64,000 bases of DNA from Cricetomys ansorgei (GCA_026225945.1 JAMJFZ010003163.1:16909501-16973500); one strand, 5' to 3'; positions 46,020 to 57,957 are shown, counted from the stretch's first letter. Program-made: numbers and translations. The notes: generated by a model from the sequence alone, not told the origin.

Positions 46020-46440
46020 GTTCTTATAGAGATCTCTACTCGGATAAAACCAGGATTCTTGACTCAACTGCCACAAAGAATTTCAGGATGAATCAATCTG
46101 AAGCTGTTGGAGTTTATTAGGAAGAGATCGTTGCTCAGGTTTAAGCATGAGGGCTAATAAAGAGGGACTCAGAGAAAGGATAGTATAGACCCAGGCATGG
46201 ATGTGGGCTTCTCAAGAGTGAGTCGTGCTTCAGTGCCTTAGTGGTAGCTGTATGTACATACCATTACACCTTAAAGGGTGGCTAGAAACTCTCTTTCTCC
46301 TACTTCCCCCTCCCCACTTTTTCAGTAAGTTAGATTATAGGCTGGTTCTGGAAGTGGTTTGGATAGGATTATACTCTGATGAGATGAAACCATGGACCAC
46401 AAAGGTTATATAAGAGGGTTAAGACATGTCTTTTACCGAA
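46020..46440 (-). mobile_element. LTR-like segment (low confidence)
   Basis: GTTGGAGTTTATTAGGAAG gives AATAAA on minus. No clean ends seen. Confidence 0.3.
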
Positions 46441-46564
46441 AATGAGATTTCTTATGAGATTTATATAAAACTGAGGTTTACAGCTGGGAAAAGAGAAAGG
46501 CCAAATACTCTTAGAAACAGCATGACTTACAGCTGTTTCAACATCATTTTTAAGATTTTATTCT

Positions 46565-46715
46565 TGCTGGGCGATAATGATGAATGCCTTTAATCCCATC
46601 ACTTAGAAGGCAGAGGCAGGTGGATCTCTGTGAGTTCAAGACCAGCCTGGTCTACAGATTGAATTCCAGGACAGCCACAGTTAAAACAGAAAATCCTTGT
46701 CTCTAAACAAACAAA
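46565..46715 (+). mobile_element. B1 SINE
   Basis: TGCCTTTAATCCCATCACTT, GAGTTCAAGACCAGCCTGGT and a CAAACAAAC tail. Confidence 0.92.
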
Positions 46716-46737
46716 GATTTTATTTATTTATTTTTTT

Positions 46738-46942
46738 TTTACATGTGTGAGTGTTTTGCCTGCATGTGTGTTTGTGAATTGCATTCATGCCTGGTGCCTG
46801 TGGGAGCCAGAAGAGGGCACCAGATACCCCACTGCCAAAGTTACAAAGTGTTGTTAACCTCCATGTAGGTGCGGGGAACCAAATCCAGGTCTTCTGCAAG
46901 AGCAGCAAGAGCTCATAATTGCTGAGCCACCCCTCTAGCTCC
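46738..46942 (-). mobile_element. B3 SINE
   Basis: GGAGCCAGAAGAGGGCACCA and TTGCTGAGCCACCCCTCTAG in reverse. Confidence 0.88.
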
Positions 46943-47064
46943 TTAGTATTATTCCTCAAATATATATATATAAATACATAATAAGAGTATTGTCTTTATG
47001 TAGGCAACTTTCACAGCAAACCATAATTATGCTAGAACTCTCTTTGAAATTGTTAAACTTTGTT

Positions 47065-47240
47065 ACCTTGTGTGTGATATACGTGTGGGGTTTGGCCCAC
47101 GTGTGCCACAGCATGTATGTGGAGGTCAAAAGACAACTTTTTGGAGTTGCTTTGGTTTTCACCTTCTACCTATACAGGTTCTGAACTTGGGTTGTCTCAC
47201 CCAGAAAGTGCTTTTACCCAAGGAGCCATCTCTCCAGCCT
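47065..47240 (-). mobile_element. B4-like SINE
   Basis: GGAGGTCAAAAGACAACTTT and CCAAGGAGCCATCTCTCCAG in reverse. Confidence 0.8.
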
Positions 47241-47976
47241 TTGTGCTGAAATTCTTGGTTTTCAGCTGGAGAGAAGCTTCACCTAGACTCTAGGGTGAGG
47301 GACTCCTTTCCTTCTTACCGCCTTGGTTCCCTGTCCTTCTGCTGCCCTAAAGGTCTGAGACCCTGACTACTATGGCTCTAGGGTCCTGATACCCAAGGTT
47401 ACCCCAGAGACTGTCAAAGTAGAGGCTGCCAACTGCTGTTTGTCTGCCTACTGCTGTCATTTACTGCTGTCAGCAACTGATGAAAATGTTATACACCAGT
47501 GTCTAAAGAGCCTCTTGCTCATCCATGATTTCTATCCAGATAGAGCAAAAGAGCCCTAGTCAGCAGGTCAGTAACAGTAATGGGTAGGAATAATGGTTCA
47601 GGCCCATGAGGCAGAGCGGGCAGACAGATTCCCAGCCGACAGACAGGAAAGAGGTGCTAGGTAATTCATGTACCTTTTACTTAAACACTTACGATGTATG
47701 ACTGCATGAATCTTCTCCCTTTCCTAGATAAAAAAATTGGTACCCTTCCTCCAGAGGGAACTGTTGAGTGGGACTTCCAAACTTGGGAATGGGAGAAACA
47801 ATCGGCTTCCCTTTCTTTGTCTGGATTACCCAATTTCTGCAATAGTTTAAACCAGTCATTCCCAAACATACAAAACCCAACTCCAATACCATCTTTGGCT
47901 CCCTTGCCAACTCTGGGGAGTCTTTCTTTCTTTGTGTGCTTTGCTATATGTATGTGTATCTCTCCCCCCAACCCCC

Positions 47977-48355
47977 TGTGTGTGTTAAGAGGACTAGGGT
48001 GACTCTATTTTCTATTTTGTTTCCTAACTCCATCTTCCCCAGGTGCTGACCTGGCTCTCTGCCCTCAGAGAGTCCCAAGGCTGATTGCTGGCCAATCAGA
48101 ACATTCTGCACGTCTCTCACACTCCTTGCTTCCTGGAGAGATGTAATGAGCCAATCCAGTAAGGACTTGTGTTTAGGTCCTGATCAATCAGAGAGGTCCC
48201 CTAGCGACTGCCTGTTTCTCCTGTGCCTGCACTGGGGATCACCATGTTTTGAGTGGTAGACCCCAGCATGCTGGTCTGTGTTCCACATCAATAAACTGCT
48301 TTTGTATGGCCATACATGTCTCTCAGTGTCTACTTGAGCAGTTTTGGACCTAACA
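47977..48355 (+). mobile_element. Solo LTR, plus strand (family shared with 31371 and 54246)
   Basis: Contains GAGCCAATCC, CAATCAGAGAGGTCCCCTAG, ATCAATAAACTGCTTTTGTA and ends TTTTGGACCTAACA. The two minus-strand relatives share these blocks. The left end lies in a TG run and is not fixed. Confidence 0.7.
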
Positions 48356-48359
48356 GCAT

Positions 48360-49385
48360 GTGTGTGTGTGTGTCTGTGTGTGTGTTTCTGTTTTCAATAA
48401 AATTTGACAAGAGCTGAGACTGTGCCTTTCCCTCTTTTTATTCTTAAGAATAAAGAAAAGGAATCTATTCCTGCAACCCTAAATGACGTCACACCTTCTC
48501 ACACGTCTTAGAGAAAGGGAAGAGCTCCAACATGCGGGCTGCCTGTCACTGATTCTCTGGCAGCAGAGGGAAAGGAGTAAATTCCGAGGAGGTGCCACAT
48601 CTGCATCTCTAGGTCCTGGAAACCTGACTGGGGCAGTGAGGGAATGAAAAAGGACCGACCCCCAGACACACGGACAGAAAGCTGGGGCGGGGATGTGTGC
48701 AGCCTGCTGGAGTGGTACCAACTCTGCCACAGCCTGGAGCCTCAGGTGTTTATAGTGCTCAGCATGGGGGAGGGGTGCCTAGTCTCTGTGGGAGGTGTCT
48801 CTAGGTGAGCAGCCTCAGGCTGTAAACATCCAGGAGGAGGAAGCTGCAGTCGCTGGTTTTTGAACACTTCACCAGTGTGCACACTTGGGCCAGAGGAAGG
48901 CTTTGCTATTCCTCTAAGCCTTACTCTGGGTAAGGTTTGGCCATTCCCTTGGGTCTGAGGCTTGGCATGGCAACAGTACACACCCACTCAGGACTTTATT
49001 GGCTCTTTACACATTTCACTCAAGGCTTCTTCTGCTCCCCACAGGGAAGGAATTTGAAGCTGAGGATGTGGGGTTGTGAGGGAGAGGGGCTATCTAGTTA
49101 GGGGTACCCGGTATACCGGAAGGGGATGTGCGGCAGTCTGTTGCTGCAAAGTCTGGCTACCTGAGGTCTGTAAGCTTGCTTCCTCAGGAAGCAGAATAGG
49201 CCTGGCCCTGGAGCCCGGACACCTGGGGAGCCTGTTTACAGACTCAAAGACAGGCTCTCACGTAGCGTCTGTCTCCAGGTGGCAGCAGGGATTCCAGAGT
49301 CAACTAAGAGGATGGAGATCAAGAGGGCTGCTGATGGGCGGGCAGCAGCTGGGCTGGGTTTCTGGTAACTAGCACGTGTTAGATT
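48360..49385. other. Unassigned block with CRE
   Basis: Short TG run at 48358-48384, a perfect CRE TGACGTCA at 48484-48491, then moderately GC-rich DNA without recognised genes. Confidence 0.45.
48484..48491. promoter_or_regulatory. Perfect CRE palindrome
   Basis: TGACGTCA, the second intact copy in the intergenic region. Confidence 0.4.
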
Positions 49386-49482
49386 ATTAAAGAGCAGCTG
49401 TAGAGAGACAGAAGTCGGAAAAAAGAGGCTGGTCTGACCTTAGGCGAGACCGTGTTTATTCATGGCGAAGGAGCACTTTTGT

Positions 49483-49486
<4 letters not shown>

Positions 49487-49525
<39 letters not shown>
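49487..49525. repeat. (TG)n microsatellite
   Basis: About 19 TG units after CACG. Confidence 0.96.
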
Positions 49526-49527
<2 letters not shown>

Positions 49528-49639
49528 ACGGCTAAAATACCAACAGAAGAATGTGGGATTCACCCCCTTATAGGGGCAGAACCACACCCTAGTCCCTCCC
49601 TTTCAGAACCGCTTGACCTGACTGCAAAGGAAGCTGGGA

Positions 49640-51100
49640 AGTGCAGTCTTTTAGCAGGAAGCTTTTTGTCTATGGACAGATCTCTAGGTCACCATATACT
49701 GACAGCAGTAAGCATATTGCCTATTGCCTCTACTTAGAAATGGATTTGTTGCTTAGATGCATAATTTGCAAAGTAAGATAACCAAACTAAATGAGCTTCA
49801 GCAGATACTGGCCTTCAGAATTTCTTAGAAAGCATCCTCGAGCATCGCTGCGGACGCCCTTCTACGCCTGTAGGCCTCAAGGGGAGAGTGCAGGCACCGG
49901 CCCTGGAGCCCTCTATCTGGGTAGAGACTAGATTGTATCTCCAAAGTACCACAGGTTTCGAGGGTCTCTGCAACCATCAGAAGAGTTATGAGCCACGGAG
50001 GCAGGAAGGCAGTTAGGCACGACACAACTCAGTAGCCAGCATTGGCTCAAAGTTCTGGAGCCTGACCCGAGTAGTTTATTTTAGGCTTAATCACCTGGTG
50101 AAAACTGTTCTTGTGATTGTCTCAATCCCTCGTGCACAACAAAGCACACCTAAATCTCTTTGAGGAACCGAGTAAACTAGATACAGGTCAGACAACTACA
50201 TCGAAACTCTGTAAAATGTGACACTTTCCATTATGAGAAGGGTCTGGAGGAGGGTCTTGTGCTGGAAAGTCTCCTACCACACATAGTGCAAAGGTCATTA
50301 GGGTAGAAAGCACACCTGCTCCAGCCTTTTTTGATGGAAAACAGGTATTGCATTCCTTCCCCTGAAGGGTCAACCCTGGGTGCTTAACATTCCAAGTTCC
50401 CCTAGTGCTTATCTATGAGCAGAGACCTCTGTGCCTCCTACAACACGTGGGTGTAGGTTGGAGAGAATCTCCTTCCTCTAAGTCATCTCCTGAAGAATCT
50501 GACGGCTTGAGATATCACTTAGTAGAATTATTCACTGGCTTTACAGATACAAAACCAACTATCAAAGATACCGCTTGGATATTCTGAATAACTTTCCAAA
50601 GCTGTGAGACTGAAGACAGAATCCGTCATCCTCCTTTAATCAGGGAATATGGGTGGCTAGATTATAGACCCTGAAATTGGCTAGAAGGAAGAATCGAATG
50701 CCAGGGTAAAGGGCATGGCCGTTGAACTAGCTAGCATGCAGGTCCCATCCCAGACAGTGGTAGCTGTGTACAAAGTTCCCTGGTCACAGCATCCTTGTAT
50801 GTCAGTTCAGGAGACACTGAGGGCAGGGTAACTGCTATTTGCCTCTCTGTTGTTTGAGTTGTCTAGGATGTGGGTGCAGACTCTCATCCTCTCTGGGCAA
50901 GAGAATCCATCCCTCTGTTTTGTGAGCATGAGGAGTAATTCACTATTAAATAAGGAGGAAGTTTTTTCTGGTTTGGCTACATGGTCAGAGCTGGTCAGGC
51001 CACACAGCCAGAGGCAGAAGCGGCTGACATCTGGCAGCGCTTACCTCCCATGCATCCTTGTCCTGCAAGGAGGCTGGCATGCAACTTACTCTGGTGGGAT
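49640..51100. other. Unassigned intergenic block
   Basis: No gene or clear SINE seen. Open frames here have no recognisable family. Confidence 0.45.
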
Positions 51101-51101
51101 G

Positions 51102-51164
51102 GTGCTCCATCCATGGGAACTTGTGCTCCATCCAAGGGAACTTGTGCTCCATCTAAGAGAACTA
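51102..51164. repeat. 21-base tandem repeat, three units
   Basis: GTGCTCCATCCATGGGAACTT-type unit repeated three times with a few changes; the first 20 bases are GTGCTCCATCCATGGGAACT. Confidence 0.92.
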
Positions 51165-51559
51165 CTTGACCCTGGGGACTTCCTACCATGTAAGTGTATT
51201 GTAAATTTAATCTATTTTACTCAAACATTCATTTTTTTCATAATGAATTTTTATATACTTGATTTTGAGTATTATTCTGCATTAAACAAACCAAGTTTAC
51301 TTTAAACTTGTTTTTCTTTACTTGCTTCAGGCTTAACTTTGACAAGATATACTGAAGACTACATGATGGGAGATAAAAATTAGTCTCTCCAAGCTTGTCT
51401 CTGTAAATAAATTATATTTGTACTTAGCATGACTGACCATTAACTTGCATATCTTAATTATCTTTAACAGTTTACAATAAATCAGTAATTTTTGTATAAG
51501 ATTAAGATGTTATAATTTTATCCCTACTAAATTTGAGCCTTAAAAATTATAATTTTGGG

Positions 51560-51735
51560 GGGCTGGAGAGATGACTCAGCAGTTAAAAAGTACTGACTGC
51601 TCTTCCAATTCCCAGCACCCAAATGGCAGCTCACAACTGTCTGTAACTTCTGTTCCAGGGGATCCAACACCTTCACAAAGACATGTAGGCAGGCAAAACA
51701 CCAAAGTACATAAAATAAAAATGAATACAAATAAT
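51560..51735 (+). mobile_element. B2 SINE
   Basis: GGGCTGGAGAGATGACTCAG, GGCAGCTCACAACTGTCTGT and an A-rich tail. Confidence 0.93.
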
Positions 51736-52156
51736 TTTTAATTATAATTTTTGAAGTCAAGATCCTCTAGTATCAAAATAAACTTTAAACCATATTTAAA
51801 CCATAAATCCACTCCATAGAGAAACTGGCTGTTTTTTAGTGTACTTTTATAAAATATCAGTTTTTTTATATGATTTATATGATTCAGTTTTATCAAATAG
51901 CTAAAACTAAACAAGGAGAGCAAAAATATCAGTTTTTTTTTTTTATATGAAAGTTTTAAAACATACCATCTTGGAATCTTGATGTTGCATTCTTAGGATC
52001 CAATGATAAACAGAGGGATACCATGTGATTACCTTAACCAAGATGGTGGTAAGATGGTGGTAAAGTCACAGAGAATAATTCCATCCTGGTAACTTCATCA
52101 GCCAAGATGGTGGTAAGCCACATGCTACTTGTGTTGACTAGTTTTTGTCAACTTGA

Positions 52157-52654
52157 TGTGGTTTTTCATGGACGCAGAGTTCCCTGAGGTGATGGCGTGG
52201 CGTGGAGTCACTAACCCAAGAAACAGACTCTGGAGATGAATGCCTCGTGGTGCAAATCCAGTTTATTGTGGAAGAAGCGGGGTTTTGGGGGAAGAAGGGC
52301 AGTGCACAAGGAAGAGATCAAATAGCTTTGGCCCATGCTTACTAGACACTTTATCCAGCCTACCTAAATCTTGCTAACCAGAGAAGGATGGATGGGTAAG
52401 GTCAGTGAAGGCCAATCGTCTATAGGCTTGTATGTAAAGGCTCTTAGCCTATCTGTATTGCCGATGTTGGTGAACAAGGTTGGTGAACAAGAGAAAGTGG
52501 AAGCATGACCTCTGCTGGGTTCTCCTGCCATTGGGACTTGTGTGCCAAAAACTGCCAATTTATAGGGCTGTGCGATTTGCCATGGGCTGTAGTACTCGCC
52601 TCTGCATGAGTGCTGATGTCTGCCTCTCTCTCCTGTCACTGGGATCCCTCAACA
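52157..52654 (-). mobile_element. Solo LTR inserted in the old repeat (left)
   Basis: Plus-strand ends TGTGGTTTTTCATGG and GATCCCTCAACA. CAACTTGA occurs just outside each side (52149-52156 and, after four extra bases, 52659-52666). CCAGTTTATTGTGG gives AATAAA on minus. ERV class not certain. Confidence 0.65.
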
Positions 52655-52904
52655 CCGGCAACTTGACACAAAAACTAGAGTTATCAGAAAGGAGGAAATC
52701 TTGATTGAGAATACGCTCCCTAAGATCCCGTAGCAAGACATTTTCTTAATTAGTAATTAGTGTGGGAGGGCCCAACCCATTGCGGGTGGTTTCACTCCTG
52801 GGCTGGTGGTTCAGGGTTCTAGAAGAGGCTGAGCAAGCCACGAGAAGCAAGACAATAAGCAATCCTCCCCACCCCCCAATGGCCTCTGCTTCAGCTCCTG
52901 CCTC

Positions 52905-53450
52905 TGTTGGACCCCCAAAGGCCCAAACCGGGACGCTGCACTCCCCACAGAGACTCACAGACGGGATATCGATGCAAATAGCAAGAGGATTTATTCCAGT
53001 GCACTGGGACCGTTCTAACACACAGGATAGAAGCGGCCCCAAGGAGCAAATGGTGAAGCTTTTTATACAGTTGTTGGGCACAAACCAAATTGGTACAAGT
53101 TGATTGGTTTCCAAATTGTTTTCCCATTTTGATAGGTAGGGGCCAGTTAACCTTTAAATTGATTGGTGTTGGCATATAGCAAGGTCGCGGGCACCAGGAA
53201 ATGTAAAGTCCCTTGCCCAAGGCTATTAGGCGGCGGCTGTAGCTGCCGCTCATTTTAAGAATTTGGGCTGGGTCACAGTGCTCTTGAATTAAGCCTGACA
53301 ATAATTGTTTTATGGTTTCTGGGGTAGGCTAGTTCTTGGAACAGGGAGTTCTGGAAAGTTCTCAATAATTATTGTATTGAGTAGAGAAAGCCTAAGTTCC
53401 TGTTAAGAGTTTAGGATTAATGCCCAGAGCCGGGGGTCTCCGGCCTCACA
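52905..53450 (-). mobile_element. Solo LTR inserted in the old repeat (right), class I type
   Basis: Clean TG...CA ends (TGTTGGACCCCCAAAGG at left, CCGGCCTCACA at right on plus), 546 bases, with a perfect 4-base duplication CCTC at 52901-52904 and 53451-53454. On minus it has TATAAAAAGC and GGAATAAATCC. The 4-base duplication fits a gammaretrovirus-like ERV. No interior remains, so LTR-LTR recombination is inferred. Confidence 0.85.
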
Positions 53451-53612
53451 CCTCCAGGTTCCTGCGCTGTTTGAGTTCCTGTCCTGACTTCCTTCAGTGA
53501 TGAGCAGTGCTGTGGACCTGTGAGCTGAATAAGCCCTTTCCTCCCCGACTTGCTTCTGGTCATGGTGTTTTGTCACGGCAATAGAAACCTAAGACAGTGC
53601 TCCCATCAGGCA

Positions 53613-54245
53613 CACACCCTTTTCCTAAACAAGCATTGAATGCAAGTTAGATACAAGGTCTGCTATCGCAAATTAAGATTATATTTACCCAGACTTTATT
53701 AACTCTCTTTTGCTACAGATTTTAAGACAATTTTTGATTTAACAGATCCTTTTAAAATCACACCCAGTGAACTTACAAATAAATACAGAAAGTTAAAGTT
53801 ACAACGAAAGCTTTGAAGATAGCAAGCAAGCGAAGAAAAAATGGAGAATTGAGAGAGTCAAACACCTTGCCATTTGTTAGCCTGTGGGAGATAGCTTACT
53901 TCTTAGTTGTTCTCACGCAGTGTCTTCCTGGGCTGCTCTGTTTTTATCTCCTGTCCCTGTCACCGAGTCAGGTGGCTGGCCTGAGCCAGGACAGAGACTT
54001 TGGAGGAAAATTTTAAACCTAAGTGTTTGGATCTGGAGCAGATGGTTCAAATTCCAACTCCAAAGCCTACCTTCTCAGTAGAGCAGAGCAGCATGAAACA
54101 GTATTTCAATATCATCCATACCCAAAAGGCGCTCCAGTCTGTACGGCTGAACCAGTGCTCTGTATATCCATAGCCAGCCTGTGTAACGGATGTGCAGATG
54201 GGGCAGATACTCTGAAATGCTTTAACCACTTAGCTGTTAAAAATA
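53613..54245. other. Unassigned intergenic block
   Basis: No gene or repeat recognised. The flanks are ERV sequence. Confidence 0.4.
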
Positions 54246-54568
54246 TGTTAAGTCCCCAAAATAGTTCAAGTAGACACCGAGAGAAATGTATGGCCATACA
54301 AAGCAGTTTATTTCCACGGAGCACATTCTGACATGCCAGGGTCAAAAAAAAAAAAAAAAAAAAAAGTGACCTGAGATGTAGCCTCACAGCCTTTTAAATG
54401 AAACAGGCAGTGGCTAGGGGATCTCTCTGATTGGTCAGGATCTGAACGTTGGATTGGCTCCTTACATCTCTCTGGGAAGTGGAGATCTCATGGATAAGGG
54501 AGAATCTCCTGGGGCAGTAGAGAGCCAAGGTCAGGGCCGCCCACCACAAGGGGGCGCTGGTCCTCACA
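54246..54568 (-). mobile_element. Solo LTR with internal poly(A) run
   Basis: On minus TGTGAGGACCAGCGCCCC to GGGGACTTAACA, with AATAAACTGCTTTGTATGGC. A 22-base A run (54344-54365 on plus) has grown inside it. Closest relative is at 31371. Confidence 0.72.
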
Positions 54569-54739
54569 GATGTAAGCAGGATTTTCAAAGTTTGGAGAGA
54601 GAGAAACAAAAGCATAAAGCAAAAGAGGCATAGGCGAAATAGTTCTGTGCTGTCTCAGCTAGGAAGGATGCAAGGTTAGAGGCCCAGCAGCAAGAGCCGT
54701 GGGCACAGGCCATGGGTGTGGTTGTAACCCTTGAGAAAG

Positions 54740-54975
54740 ATTTGCATCCGTTCTCAAGCTGTGGGTCACAATTCCTTTGGGGGTCGAATGAGCCTTTCAC
54801 AGGGGTCACCTAAGACCATCTGCACACCATATATTTACATTACGTTTCTTAGCAGTGGCAAAGTCGTAGCTATGAGGTGGCAATGAAAATAAATGTGTGG
54901 TTGGGGCTCCACAGCGTGAGGAGTTAAATATTAAATATTAAAGGGTTGAAGCATTAGGAAGGTTGAGAACCACTG
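54740..54975. mobile_element. hAT-like nonautonomous DNA transposon
   Basis: TTCTCAAGCTGTGGGTCACA at one end and GGAAGGTTGAGAACCACTGG at the other are the terminal blocks of a common mammalian hAT-type repeat. The name is not recalled with certainty. Confidence 0.6.
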
Positions 54976-55599
54976 GATTAAAGTAAACTACGAGTTTTAT
55001 GGGGACAGGACATTCAGGCCATTCTGTTTTATGAAGTTATCTAAGTCAGTTTAGATATTAGAAATCTAAAGTTCCACATTTGGGCCAGCAAATTGGATCC
55101 AATGTATATTGAGGCCATATTTGGATCCAGAGCTGAACAAGTGAAACTCGGTGTGAGGTCTCCCAAATGGAGCCTTTTAGATTAGCCTGCAGCCAGGCTG
55201 AGGCTGTGTACTCTGGAATGGAGATTTTAGAACCTATGGCCAGTGCCCAGGATCAAGGTAAAAACAAGAGGCCAATATCCAGTCGCTTAGAGCATCCTCT
55301 AAGTCTTGTCGTGACCAAATGTGCCTGGAAAGTAAGGGGTATCTCCAACCTTCACAATTCCAGGGTCAAGAAACCGCAGAGCCAATGAAAGTTTCTCAGA
55401 GATCCAGGCTGATTAGATGGTAAGTCAGTGGAGAATTTCTGAAATTAGAATCCTCAGCCAAACTTTCTCACAGCTAGTGGAAGTTCTCTGGTGCCTTTGA
55501 TCAAGCTGGGCTTAACAAACAGAAGAAAGCTCCAGTGTGCTCCTGGATCTTGTCCTGGTGTTTTGCTGCAGCTTCCGAAACGTAGTGTGGCCTCAATAA

Positions 55600-55960
55600 C
55601 ATAACAGTGAACCTGCCCTTCAGGTTCTCCCAGCATCCCTCCACCCCTGCCTGTTACAGGTCCTCCTGGCTGGCATTCCCCACCCCCTACCCTGAACTCT
55701 CCATCCCCGGGGACTGGACTACTCTTCCCTATATAATCCAGCCATTTTGGTTACCTCTCTCTTTTGGCTTTCTGGCCTCTTGGTCTCTAGGTTCCCCTCT
55801 TTCTCCTCTCTCTCTCCTCCCCCTTCTCCCCACATGGTCAACAGCTTAGTCTGGTCAAGCCCACCCTGGACTCCCCCAGATGTCTCTACTTTTGGCTATG
55901 TTCTGTCTTTATCTACAATTTTATCTACAATAATCTTTCTCCTCCGCCATACCTAGGATT
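55600..55960 (+). mobile_element. LTR-like segment
   Basis: CCCTATATAATCCAGCCATT (TATA), a long pyrimidine tract and ATCTACAATAATCTTTCTCC (poly(A)-type) near the right end. Confidence 0.5.
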
Positions 55961-56432
55961 ATTTATTTTTTTATTCACCTCCTTAGAAGGTCAGCCTGTG
56001 TCAGGACAAGACAGTAAACTGAGAAAGGGCGGAGACAGGGAGTGAGAAGAAAAGGCTGTTGGGGAGTGCTCCCCTTGGCTCTCCAGCTGGCCCTGGGGAG
56101 CATGTGAGAGCCAGGGAGGCTTGTCTGTGGGTGGGCTTGAGCTGCTAGTGAGCTCGGATTTCTCATCCTGGGATTCCAGCACCATTATGGTAGATTATTA
56201 ATTTATGTCAGGCCATTATGAGCAGATTAAAGGAGACAGAAAAGGCAGAATGAGAGGAGAGTCTGAATTTCAGGCAGGACCATGTTGTAATAATTCTTTA
56301 TAGCATGGAGGCGATGGACAGAGTTTAGATGCTGCTGAGTTTTAGCAAAGGTTTTTCTTACCGGGAGAGGGCAGGACGCAGAGTCTGGGGTAGAACAGGA
56401 CCCTGCAGAAGAATAGAAGCTGCATGGCAGGA

Positions 56433-56580
56433 GAGAAGGAGAGAGTGGGACCAAGAGGGACCAAGAAGAGAAAGAGAGGGAGAGAACAGATGGACAGGAC
56501 AGAGGGGTAAGAGACATAGGAGAGAGGGAGAGAGAGCGCGAGCAAGGAAAAGGGATGAGAGACACAGGACCGAGAGAATG
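56433..56580. repeat. GA-rich polypurine tract
   Basis: Imperfect GAGAGGGA-type purine run on plus, which creates long spurious frames in both strands. Confidence 0.8.
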
Positions 56581-56999
56581 CCCCCCACTCACCGGTTACA
56601 CGGCATCCGCACGGGTCCCCTGCTGACGATGCAGGACAGGAGGCTCAGCACACGAGGCGGTTCCGTAGCACACGTTCATTGGTGGAACAGGCAAGGGATC
56701 ATCTCGGATCGACCCCTGCGGATGGATGGGCCAGGTGCCCCATGCATGCAGGCGGAGAAAATCTACCCGCAGGTTTCTCTGTTGTTGGTGAGACGCAGCG
56801 GGAGATGGAGGCTCTGGGGTGGCTGCCTCGGAGGTCTTTGCCACTAACAGCAGCAGGTGAAGGGGGGTGGGGAGGCAGCAGCACAGCGGCTGCTCCTCCA
56901 TCATCTCAGTCCACGGGGGCCAGAATGGAAGTGTGACCAGACTCAGGGTCAAAGCCTGTGCCCCAGCAAGACAAATTCTACCACGCAACCTGGGTAAGC

Positions 57000-57420
57000 C
57001 AATTAAAGAGCCAAATTAATAACGAAAAGCAGAAAAAGGAGATTTATTCTATGTAGCCACATTAGGAAGAGGGACAAAGAGGTTCATGATTCCCCAAGTC
57101 CATCTTTGCGGTTCTGACACGAAGTTTAAGTTTATGTAGAAGGTCAGACTTTCACATAACTTAGCAAGCCAGTCAGAGTGGGGTTCCAGTCTCTCCTGCA
57201 AGGTGGTCTCACTAGAGGACTGTGTGAACTCTTGTCCCAAGGCAAATTTTTTCTCTGGCTGGCACCAGGCTTTCTCTTTTCCTTTTCCTAGTGTGAAGGA
57301 AAGTCTAACTCCCTGGGTTACTTCACAGTTTGATGGCAAAGGGAGAGACACAATGCCTACAACATCCCCTCCCCAGGCTGGTTACAGGGCCTAGATTTTT
57401 CCGTTCCTATCTCTAGTTTC
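57000..57420 (-). mobile_element. Old LTR (MaLR-like), same family as 2755-3165
   Basis: GGAGATTTATTCTATGTAGC, CCACATTAGGAAGAGGGACA and CCCCAAGTCCATCTTTGCGG parallel the copy at 2755-3165. Confidence 0.6.
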
Positions 57421-57957
57421 AAGTTCCTCAGTTTTCTCCATGCAAGTCCGACCCTCTGTTTTATTTGGATATAAAAACAATGGTTCCCCCGTGGAGACTG
57501 TGAATGTGCAAGAGTTTCACAGAGTCAATTTACCAGGAGCAAGGAAAATGGCCAGAAATAGAGTGGGTGAGTGTGTTCCTGCATCTGCCAATGTCCATTT
57601 TAAAGAGAGGGTGCTTGGTTCTATTAGCATTGCAAGGTGTGTATGAGGCCAGTCCATGTTTTCATCCTTGAACTGAATTTCCAAAGGACAAATGAATTGA
57701 CCTGCCACCCCAGGCAGCCCTGGCTTCCCTACTTAACCCAGTAATTGACTCCCTATTTTTCTTTCTTGCATTAAAATGAAGGTCAAAAAATTCAGATGAC
57801 ACCTTGATTCTAGAGACATAAATCTCCCAGGGGGCCTGGAGTCTATGGAGAGACCATGAGCCCCACTACAGAGTGCCTGGGCCAGCCTTGGGTCCTCGGT
57901 CAGCTATGTGTACTCACAGCCTTACTTCAGGGCTTCGTGGGCAGAAGCCACCGGTTT
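57421..57957. other. Unassigned intergenic block
   Basis: Nothing recognised between the LTR and the CCTT repeat. Confidence 0.4.

Larger units (their letters stand above)
52129..53612. mobile_element. Old dispersed rodent repeat split by two LTRs
   Basis: Host pieces: 52129-52156 (TTTTTGTCAACTTGA), 52659-52904 (CAACTTGACACAAAAACTAG ... GTGGGAGGGCCCAACCCATT ... CAGCTCCTGCCTC) and 53451-53612 (CCTCCAGGTTCCTGC ... AATAAGCCCTTTCCTCC ... GCAATAGAAACCTAAGAC). The same family lies reversed at 33203-33663. Confidence 0.75.

Noticed and set aside
53813..54331. Overlapping plus-strand frames of 60-100 codons
   Set aside because: Short, overlapping in different frames, between ERV fragments, with no family resemblance.
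56227..56990. Open frames of 100-170 codons on both strands
   Set aside because: They arise from a GA-rich polypurine tract and have biased Arg/Glu or Leu/Ser composition. No start context or homology.
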